A DNA stretch of 64,000 nucleotides, from the NCBI RefSeq assembly GCF_000473895.1, contig NZ_ASSJ01000004.1:143502-207501 (forward strand), in the 5' to 3' direction. The notes below the pieces were generated by a model. That model had not been told where the DNA came from, made no database searches, and worked only from the letters and a program-made list of their open reading frames with translations. A program made the translations under genes and the position numbers. This DNA is from Rubidibacter lacunae KORDI 51-2. GTDB lineage: Bacteria; Cyanobacteriota; Cyanobacteriia; Cyanobacteriales; Rubidibacteraceae. This document shows, one piece after another, positions 57,726 through 64,000 of this stretch (positions are counted from its first letter, which is position 1; each line of letters begins with the position of its first letter).

Positions 57726-57869
57726 TTAGGATCGCCGACGGCGGCACCGCTCGGAGCAATACTTGACTTCATTCCAACAGTCGGCCCATTTCTTGCGCCA
57801 GGTAAACGGGCGATCGCAAACGGGACATACTTTTGTTGGAAGGTCTACCTTATTTCGCTGCCGGGCCAT
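57726..57869 (-). CDS. DUF2256 zinc-finger-like small protein
   Basis: 47 residues from the ATG at 57869. The whole protein is the DUF2256 motif: CPVCDRPFTWRKKW, then WNEVKYCSERCRRRR. The CxxC and CxxxC cysteines form a treble-clef-like zinc site. Often adjacent to photolyase/cryptochrome-like genes in other genomes, but not here. The upstream frame to 58037 is a non-conserved extension. Confidence 0.88.
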   Translation of the reverse strand: MARQRNKVDLPTKVCPVCDRPFTWRKKWADCWNEVKYCSERCRRRRS

Positions 57870-57942
57870 GACGCGGTCGAGTTGAGGATTTGGTGTTTCG
57901 ATCCTAGCGGCTGTCGCATTCGGGTCGAACCCCGCACCAGCA

Positions 57943-58449
57943 CTAACGGTCGCTCGGAGGAAGCGGGGAACGCAGATTCTTAACATAAATGCGATCGCAA
58001 CGCGGCGTGTCCACACCCGTTGCCGGTTGGTAGCCATTGCGTTCGTAAAGGCGCACGGCAGCCGCTAATACAGTTGCCGTTTCCAACCAGATTTCGTGCC
58101 AGTCGCGGGCGGCAACTGCGGCTTCAAGTTCCTGCAACAAAAACCAACCCAACCCTTGTCCGCGTGCTTTCGGAAGCAAATACATCTTGCGAATTTCCAC
58201 CGCGCGATCGCCGCGATCGCGCGGATAGTAGGCACCCGTCCCGACGAGTTCGGAGTCGCGCTCCACGACCCAAAACTCTCCGCCGGTTTGCCAATAATGC
58301 GATTCCACCCCCACCACATCGCGATCCGCCGCTTCGGGTTGCCAGGGTAGTCCGTATTCCATCAACACCGAACAAATGACCCGTGCTGCAACCTCTCGAT
58401 CGCGGGGTTTCCAGGGGCGAATTGTAAAGTCTCGATAGACAGATGGCAT
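57943..58449 (-). CDS. GNAT-family N-acetyltransferase
   Basis: A 168-residue single GNAT domain. The acetyl-CoA-binding motif A is KMYLLPKARGQGLGWFLLQ, and motif B has LYERNGYQP. It probably acetylates a small molecule or a protein N-terminus; the substrate cannot be read from sequence. It lies 73 bp upstream of the DUF2256 gene on the same strand, so a joint transcript is possible. Confidence 0.88.
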   Translation of the reverse strand: MPSVYRDFTIRPWKPRDREVAARVICSVLMEYGLPWQPEAADRDVVGVESHYWQTGGEFWVVERDSELVGTGAYYPRDRGDRAVEIRKMYLLPKARGQGLGWFLLQELEAAVAARDWHEIWLETATVLAAAVRLYERNGYQPATGVDTPRCDRIYVKNLRSPLPPSDR

Positions 58450-58605
58450 GACCGAATATGCGGAACATCTGACGGCAGATACCTTACCTTATCCGACCTT
58501 TTCCGACTTAGCAATGATGCAAGTGCCGACGTTCTCCGACTGACAAGTCGAGATAGGTTTCATAAACTAGCGGACAACTAGAACCGCTCGCTTCAATCAA
58601 CCGTT

Positions 58606-59583
58606 ATGAATGCCATCGATTCCAACTACGACTTGGCCGGTTGTACCTACATGCAACCGCGTTCTTGGCAGACTGCTACTCGCGTGAACTGGCTCATCAA
58701 CCACTATCTCACCGACAAACATTTGAGCGATCGCGTGCGCGATTTACCCACACAGTTCGCCGATCCTCAACCCCGTCTGTGGGAGACGATTAACTGGAAC
58801 GCGATCGAGCCCGAGCACATCCTCGGCATGCCAACGGATGACTTTCTTGCTATCTTGAGCGGCATCATCGATACCGAAACCCCAATTCGCTGGTATACCC
58901 AAACAAGCCGACAATATCTCGAACCCATTCATCCCGAAATGGCCCGTTTTGTAGGCGGGATCGCGACCGATGATGGTACCCTTGTCGAGCCCGGTTTGTG
59001 GGAGAAAGAAGAACGCCAACACGCCCCTGCATTGCGCAAAGTTTACCGACACTTAACCGGACGGTCGTACCTTCCCAATCCGCCATCGCCCAAACTGTAT
59101 CGACCGTCTGGGTCTCCGTTAGCCGACCTATACCGCCACGGTTTGCATCGCGTCGTAACCGAATGCGGCGCGACGTGCTTGTACATTTGGCTGATGGCGC
59201 GGACGACCGGCCCCCTGCAGCAGGTATTTTACGAACTCGCTCGCGATGAAATCAACCACGCGTGCAAATTCTGGGGGTTCGGGGTCTGGCTTTATCCGGA
59301 CTCGTATCTCGCACGTTTGTGGCAGGCGATCGCGGGCGATCGCGTCCCTTCTGAACGTCAACTAACCGATTCCGTGCCCGTAGAGCTTGCTCCCGTGCGC
59401 GACCTATCCCGCACCTTCTATCGAATGTCAAGCGTACTGGCTTGGAACGATTGGTCGGCCGCCCATAAACTCGAATTTGTCCATACGTGCGCGCGGGTCA
59501 TGGGGCGTTTGTTGAGCTGGCACAGAACCCTGACACCAGAGTTTCTTCGTACGCAGTTTGGGCAGCCACCAGCAGTCCGATAG
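58606..59583 (+). CDS. Ferritin-like di-iron protein, function unknown
   Basis: A 325-residue protein. Two ExxH motifs typical of carboxylate-bridged di-iron sites are seen in EKEERQHAPALRKVY (~residue 133-147) and in ARDEINHACKFWGF (~206-219). Further Glu/His residues lie around FVGGIATDDGTL and the middle helices, consistent with a four-helix di-iron bundle. It could be an oxygenase or desaturase-like enzyme; no family name is certain. It lies 75 bp before uppS on the same strand. No signal peptide or membrane helix is evident. Confidence 0.65.
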   Translation: MNAIDSNYDLAGCTYMQPRSWQTATRVNWLINHYLTDKHLSDRVRDLPTQFADPQPRLWETINWNAIEPEHILGMPTDDFLAILSGIIDTETPIRWYTQTSRQYLEPIHPEMARFVGGIATDDGTLVEPGLWEKEERQHAPALRKVYRHLTGRSYLPNPPSPKLYRPSGSPLADLYRHGLHRVVTECGATCLYIWLMARTTGPLQQVFYELARDEINHACKFWGFGVWLYPDSYLARLWQAIAGDRVPSERQLTDSVPVELAPVRDLSRTFYRMSSVLAWNDWSAAHKLEFVHTCARVMGRLLSWHRTLTPEFLRTQFGQPPAVR

Positions 59584-59658
59584 CGCGCCCAATAACCAGA
59601 GCGCCTGTTCCTGCCCACCGATACAGACCACCGTTCAGCTGCGGAGATCCCTCTAGTG

Positions 59659-60447
59659 ATGGCAAAATCCACTGTCTGCGATCGCGATGCGACGCAATTG
59701 GTTTCGACTCTCCCCGACGACCTCGATCGCCAGCGTTTGCCGCATCATGTTGCGGTCATTATGGACGGCAACGGCCGGTGGGCGCGCCAGCGCGGGTTGC
59801 CGCGCCCGGTCGGCCACCGTCGAGGTGTGGGGGCCTTGAAAGACCTACTCAGTTACTGCCGAGATTGGGGCATTGGAACGCTAACAGCCTATGCATTTTC
59901 AACTGAAAACTGGCACCGTCCGAGCCAAGAAGTCGAGTTTTTATTGTGCTTGTTCGAGCGATTGCTGCAATCCGAATTAGACGCTCTCGACGAGAACGAC
60001 ATTCGCTTGCACTTTATCGGCGAACTGTCGGAACTGCCAAGCGGGTTGCAACGCAGTATCGAACGCGCGCGGGCGCGCACCCAAACGAATGAGGGCGTAC
60101 GGTTCAATGTTGCGGTGAACTACGGCGGACGCGCGGAGATCTTACGGGCTTGTCGCCGGCTGGCCTGCCAAGTTGCTGAAGGTCGGCTCTCTCCAGACGA
60201 GATCGATACCGCACAGTTCGCCCGTCAGCTTTACACCGCCGACGGTCCCGACCCAGATTTGCTCATCCGGACGAGCGGCGAGCTGCGTCTGAGCAACTTT
60301 TTGCTCTGGCAAGTGGCCTATGCAGAACTTTACGTCACCGATGCATTTTGGCCGGATTTCGATCGCGCGGAATTCCATCGAGCTCTGGTTGCCTTCCAAC
60401 AGCGCGATCGGCGGTTCGGTCAACTCAAAAGCAGTCGAGATACATAA
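59659..60447 (+). CDS. uppS: Undecaprenyl diphosphate synthase (cis-prenyltransferase)
   Basis: 262 residues from the ATG at 59659. Signature blocks: [17 protein letters not shown] (catalytic Asp), [26 protein letters not shown] and [17 protein letters not shown]. It makes the C55 lipid carrier for peptidoglycan and other glycans by cis-condensation of IPP onto farnesyl diphosphate. The GTG codon directly before the ATG is an alternative. The start is preceded by GGAG at 12-13 bases. Confidence 0.93.
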   Translation: MAKSTVCDRDATQLVSTLPDDLDRQRLPHHVAVIMDGNGRWARQRGLPRPVGHRRGVGALKDLLSYCRDWGIGTLTAYAFSTENWHRPSQEVEFLLCLFERLLQSELDALDENDIRLHFIGELSELPSGLQRSIERARARTQTNEGVRFNVAVNYGGRAEILRACRRLACQVAEGRLSPDEIDTAQFARQLYTADGPDPDLLIRTSGELRLSNFLLWQVAYAELYVTDAFWPDFDRAEFHRALVAFQQRDRRFGQLKSSRDT

Positions 60448-60480
60448 CGGCATATCCCACGTCACGTGCTATCGATCTGG

Positions 60481-61473
60481 TTATTTGTATTCGACTAAAC
60501 AATAGCCGCGACCGAGTAGGCGATTGCGATGAAATGAGAGCACTCCGAAGACATTGGGAAATTTACCGGCGATGCACGCTACTGCGTAGAGCAGTGCGTT
60601 GCGGCGGCCGCACTGCGATCGCTTGAACCGAAACACCTTGTAAATCATTAGCGGATACACGAGCGCGATCGCTAAACTCAGTCCGCGCGTCGGCCAAGCG
60701 AGTCCGAGGGCAACGGTAGGAACGATCGCCCCCCAGAGCAAAATGCTGCGACATTCTTTAACGCAATACCTCTCGGGTTCGCGACCGTGCAACCACGCTC
60801 CCTGAGCGCAAGCATGACCCGCCCGCAAGGCCCGTTGCCACCATTGCCGAAAATGCACCATCGCCGCATCGTGCAGCGTCATATCGGCGTCGATACGGAG
60901 AACTTTCCATCCTTGCTGGCGCAAGCGGTAGCACAGCTCCGGTTCCTCCCCGGCAATCAGGTGTGGAGCGAATCCACCAACCTGCTTGAGTGCGGCAACG
61001 CGCATCATGGCATCGCCGCCACAGGCAAGGGTCTCGCCAATCGGCGTGTTCCATTCCAAATCGCACAAGCGATTGTAAGGCGATCGCTCGGGAAAGCGCT
61101 CGCGACGGCGCCCGCAGACAGCAGCAACCTCCGGGCGTCCTTGCAGGGTCGATCGGGCCGTTTCCAGCCAACCGGCAGCAATCTCGCAATCGCCATCGAC
61201 AAACTGCACGTATTCGAGGGTTGAATCGAGTTCCATCAGCCGCACCCAGCCTGCATTCCGCGCGCGTGCTGCCGTGAATGGCTGGGATAGATCGAGCTCG
61301 ACAACATCAATTCCGCGTTGCTTAGCAAGTTCGATACTGTTATCGACGGACCCGGAGTCAACATACACGACACAAGCCACTTTCCCGACAATCGCGTCGA
61401 GGCATTGTCGGAGGCGATCGCCTTCGTTGCGACCGATCGCGACGAGCCCGAGTTTGGATAGATCTGATGTCAC
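60481..61473 (-). CDS. Family 2 glycosyltransferase with C-terminal membrane segments
   Basis: 330 residues. The GT-A fold contains LVAIGRNEGDRLRQCLDAI, the metal-binding FVDGDCEI (DxD-like), AGEEPELCYRLRQQGWKV and a C-terminal stretch with two or three hydrophobic segments (~240-275). It is probably a membrane-bound glycosyltransferase for polysaccharide or glycolipid synthesis. The convergent neighbour uppS makes a lipid carrier for similar pathways, a suggestive but unproven link. Confidence 0.85.
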   Translation of the reverse strand: MTSDLSKLGLVAIGRNEGDRLRQCLDAIVGKVACVVYVDSGSVDNSIELAKQRGIDVVELDLSQPFTAARARNAGWVRLMELDSTLEYVQFVDGDCEIAAGWLETARSTLQGRPEVAAVCGRRRERFPERSPYNRLCDLEWNTPIGETLACGGDAMMRVAALKQVGGFAPHLIAGEEPELCYRLRQQGWKVLRIDADMTLHDAAMVHFRQWWQRALRAGHACAQGAWLHGREPERYCVKECRSILLWGAIVPTVALGLAWPTRGLSLAIALVYPLMIYKVFRFKRSQCGRRNALLYAVACIAGKFPNVFGVLSFHRNRLLGRGYCLVEYK

Positions 61474-62482
61474 GCTATTTGCTGTGGACTTGCATTACTT
61501 GCTCATAGGAATCTCTATAAATTTCTGCTCAGGTGCCACTATCCCACGAAACTCTGGCTCTACAAACCAGTCTTTCGTTTTGCACAAGAGGAGCATGAAC
61601 TTCCTCTCCAGCCTGCCTCATTTTTTCTCCTAACCTGGATTATTCACGAAGTTTTTGACGAAGCCTCAAACCCTTGCTCTGACTAGGCTCCAATCTATGT
61701 GTATAGAAACGCACTGTCATTGAGCGAAAAAGTCTGCAAGCCTTGCAAGGTAAAAGGTTTAGGGTCTCCGCATAAGAGCTCATGATTAATCCAAGCTAAC
61801 CTTTACTTCCTACGCTCGATCAACCGATTATTATAACTTTTCATGTTGTATGCCAGGTTCTTCAGTCCAATCCACATAGATACACTCAGAAACAAGACAA
61901 TCAGAAAAACTAATCATCCTTCTCCATGAAACTAATGTTTCTGGGGTTGAGACTATTTAAAGAATCCATGAAGTCCTAGTGGGGAAGCGTAAGAGCGCGC
62001 CGAACATCTTGACCAGACTCAAGCAGATAACCTTGACTCACGCTCGGCTGACAGGTGTCCGACCATGCAAATTCTCGTTTAGACCTAGGCAAATATAAGT
62101 CTGTGGCTTGCCACTTTTCAGCTAGGAGATAAAGATTGAACGATTACCAGGTCAATGCGTGTCTAATCCAGAGTGCCCACATTGACACCTCGGAAGTTGG
62201 CTAGCCCCAAAAGCAAAGGTCGAATTTAGACAAGTGAGGGGAGAGCAAAAGAGATGGAGTGATAGCCGATTAGCAAAATAAATCTTACGGGGCATCAGCT
62301 CCTGCAGGTAGCGGCTTTCAATCTACATGCCTCAGACAATACCAGACGTTCGAGCCCTTTATTCGTGTAGACTGCTAAAGAGTTTACAAATCAGTACTGA
62401 AAGAAGTAGCCAAACAAAATGGTTGGCTAGGGCTCGGCCCCATAGTCGTCATGAAAGTGACTCACAGTAGGGGCAGAAGACC
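61474..62482. other. About 1 kb without a supported gene
   Basis: Markedly AT-richer than the core and without HIP1 sites over most of its length. The frame 61274-61633 is not gene-like. I see no tRNA, rRNA or recognisable transposase. A strong composition change from the genome suggests foreign or degenerate DNA. Confidence 0.5.
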
Positions 62483-62516
62483 AAAAGGTGATCGCTCCTC
62501 ATAACGATCACCTTTT
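62483..62516 (-). terminator. Terminator after the secreted-protein gene
   Basis: A perfect 12 bp inverted repeat (AAAAGGTGATCG and CGATCACCTTTT) around a ten-base loop, 37 bp past the stop of the gene at 62553. The U-run makes it usable on either strand. Confidence 0.85.
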
Positions 62517-62552
62517 GCCGGTTGAAAAAGAATCACTCGTCTGTTTACAAAG

Positions 62553-63023
62553 CTATTCTGATTCGTACTTCCCCGACACCTTGCAAGCAAGCCGTCCCCT
62601 AGTTCCAGGGTTGTTGTTGCCCCTTGCATTCATGTTGATGGTGACAGATTTGACTAAACTAACGCGACCTACCCCTGGAATCCCAGTGTCAAAACTCTCT
62701 TCACCTAAGCTCAGGACACAATGTCCACCATCTCCACGTCTATCAAGTTCCTCAACCTTGATTGAATCCTTGATGATCGAGTAATCATCTTCAGGTGTTT
62801 CCTCCTCAGTATCAGGCCAAGTGAATGATGCGTTTGCCGATCTACGCCTTCTACCAGGAGTAGTTGGTGGAGAAGTAACGTCACCCTGCTCACTAAAGAA
62901 ACGTTCAGCAGCAAGCGCTTGATAATTAGAGGGTTTGACTAAAGTGGGGAGCATCAAAAAGGATGTGACAATTAGCAAAAAAGCTGAAAAGAAAGAGATG
63001 AACTTTCCAATGGACCGTTGCAT
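62553..63023 (-). CDS. Secreted protein of unknown function
   Basis: 156 residues from the ATG at 63023, with perfect GGAGGT seven bases upstream. Residues ~1-30 form a signal peptide or membrane anchor (FISFFSAFLLIVTSFLML). The mature part has a Pro/Arg-rich stretch (TPGRRRRS) that could be a processing site, then an acidic region and a Gly/Asn-rich C-terminus with two cysteines (HCVLSL and LACKVSG) that may pair. No family recognised. The strong ribosome site implies real expression. Confidence 0.65.
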   Translation of the reverse strand: MQRSIGKFISFFSAFLLIVTSFLMLPTLVKPSNYQALAAERFFSEQGDVTSPPTTPGRRRRSANASFTWPDTEEETPEDDYSIIKDSIKVEELDRRGDGGHCVLSLGEESFDTGIPGVGRVSLVKSVTINMNARGNNNPGTRGRLACKVSGKYESE

Positions 63024-63082
63024 GTTTTAAACCTCCGAATTGAAACATGATTACATCAATCAAAGGAACGGACTAACTTCCA

Positions 63083-63462
63083 GAAAGTGAGCCGCAGAAA
63101 GGGCTGAAGGTCGAGGGGATTGAGTTCCGACCTTGGGCTCCGGCGCCGAGTTAGTTTGGCAGTAACTTGCCTGATAAAAGAATAGCCGATCACCTCCCAA
63201 CAAGCCAGCCCCTGAAACAACTCTTCAATTGAAACGGTAACGCATGAAAACGGGCGGAAGCCTAATGCTTTGAAAGTGAGCCGCGGCAAGTCCGGAAAGT
63301 CGAAAGGATTAAGCTTCGACCGTCGGCTCCGGCAACCTGCTAGGGCTCGCAGCGGTTCGTTTTTTGAAAGAAAAATCGATCACCTATCAGAAAACCAACT
63401 CCTGAAGCTAACCTTCAGTTTAGACGGAAGCTGAGCTGAAAAGGCAGAAGCCTAACGCCCGC
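63083..63462. repeat. Two tandem copies of a ~189 bp sequence
   Basis: GAAAGTGAGCCGC starts at 63083 and again at 63272. Both copies continue with a hairpin (AAGGTCG with CGACCTT in copy one; GTCGAA with TTCGAC in copy two), GGCTCCGGC, GATCACCT, CCTGAA and end at GAAGCCTAA. They lie between the two orphan genes and differ at many positions. No gene was accepted here. Confidence 0.8.
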
Positions 63463-63574
63463 CGCAACCGGGCATGAACGGAAAGCGTTGACTCAGTCGC
63501 CGTGTGTGTGAATGAGTGCTCCGGTTTACGGCTTTGTTACTTACCGTTGTGTCAACGCGATCTGATAGTAACGG

Positions 63575-63958
63575 TTACAAGAATGTCGTTATAGCCGTAG
63601 TCAGACGAGTCCTCAAACCCGAGCTCGACGTATCGCGCGCTTTCAGATTTGACTTGATGGGGGCTTTATACCACGGATTTTGCGCACGTGGTGGACTGCT
63701 TTTGTTCCAGCTCGTGATCATGTAGGTCGCATCGTGTGGAACGATCGGCGCATTCCAGTCACTTAGACTGCATGCATAGTTACCACGTTCGGCAAACACT
63801 TGTGGATCGGTGGGATCGTTGTTGTAAATGATCGCGGCATTTTCATACCACGATTCGCAACTAAAGTGAAACTCCGCACGCCGATTGGCTGGAACTTTCA
63901 AGACGTAAATCTTACCTTGGTCAAGCGACAGGTTTCTATCGGGACCCCAGTTTGCCAT
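63575..63958 (-). CDS. Hypothetical protein, orphan
   Basis: 127 residues from the ATG at 63958 with AGGAG seven bases upstream. Rich in Trp, Asn and Tyr (KVPANRRAEFHFSCESWYEN, then YACSLSDWNAPIVPHDATY), with two cysteines; possibly a small beta-rich domain. No signal peptide. The basic C-terminal ~35 residues look unlike the rest and may be poorly conserved. No family recognised. Confidence 0.55.
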   Translation of the reverse strand: MANWGPDRNLSLDQGKIYVLKVPANRRAEFHFSCESWYENAAIIYNNDPTDPQVFAERGNYACSLSDWNAPIVPHDATYMITSWNKSSPPRAQNPWYKAPIKSNLKARDTSSSGLRTRLTTAITTFL

Positions 63959-64000
63959 AGTAAGGCTCCTGGGTGCGTGTCACCTTCTACAGAGAGAATT

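Noticed and set aside
62056..62481. Possible IS4-like transposase fragment in the gene-free stretch
   Set aside because: A few residues near 62380-62480 loosely resemble transposase ends, but no continuous motif could be followed.

Overview
The window is cyanobacterial chromosome. Evidence: the palindrome GCGATCGC (HIP1) recurs throughout, GC content is high for a cyanobacterium, and there are cyanobacterial marker genes: psaE, crtD, cruP, bicA, an nblR-like regulator, natE, solanesyl diphosphate synthase, pilMNOQ and several cyanobacteria-specific DUF families. BicA and NatE resemble their Synechocystis counterparts from memory. The composition would suit a GC-rich chroococcalean such as Rubidibacter, but that is a guess. 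I saw no rRNA, tRNA or CRISPR array.

Layout. 1-10.5 kb: a truncated STAND ATPase, an M23 peptidase, carotenoid desaturase crtD, an IS6 scrap, rsmB, a hypothetical gene, an OmpR-type regulator whose 5' end is overlapped by a possible nuclease/membrane protein, and mutM. 10.5-22.3 kb: the most unusual part. An iron-uptake island (AraC regulator, AMIN-containing TonB-dependent receptor, MFS transporter, DUF2470 protein, TonB) lies between two directly repeated copies of the psaE-DUF6391 junction. The left copy keeps psaE intact but has DUF6391 internally deleted. The right copy keeps DUF6391 intact but only about the first ten psaE codons. Three decayed transposases (IS1-like, IS5-like, TnpB/IS605) lie inside the flanks. 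22.6-27.3 kb: a 1553-residue multidomain RTX nuclease.

27.5-35.5 kb: a NifS-like desulfurase, a DUF1995 protein, natE, a two-cluster ferredoxin, a DUF4336 protein, a flavoprotein of the disulfide-reductase fold lacking its cysteines, cobD and HU. 35.7-41.4 kb: the type IV pilus operon pilM-pilN-pilO-pilQ, preceded by three diverged tandem copies of a ~285 bp sequence. 41.5-48.7 kb: a tiny membrane protein, prenyl diphosphate synthase, ispH, a Trp-rich small protein, an nblR-like gene with a DUF192 lipoprotein, and a double histidine-phosphatase protein.

48.9-61.5 kb: bicA, an EamA permease with cruP, pyruvate kinase, a second OmpR-type regulator, DUF6761, PhzF, DUF2256, GNAT, a two-ExxH ferritin-like protein, uppS and a GT2 glycosyltransferase. 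61.5-64 kb: AT-richer and gene-poor, with a predicted secreted protein, a tandem 189 bp repeat and an orphan gene.

Functional themes: isoprenoid and carotenoid metabolism (ispH, sds, uppS, crtD, cruP), light and stress signalling (three OmpR-type regulators), inorganic carbon and iron import, and surface pili.
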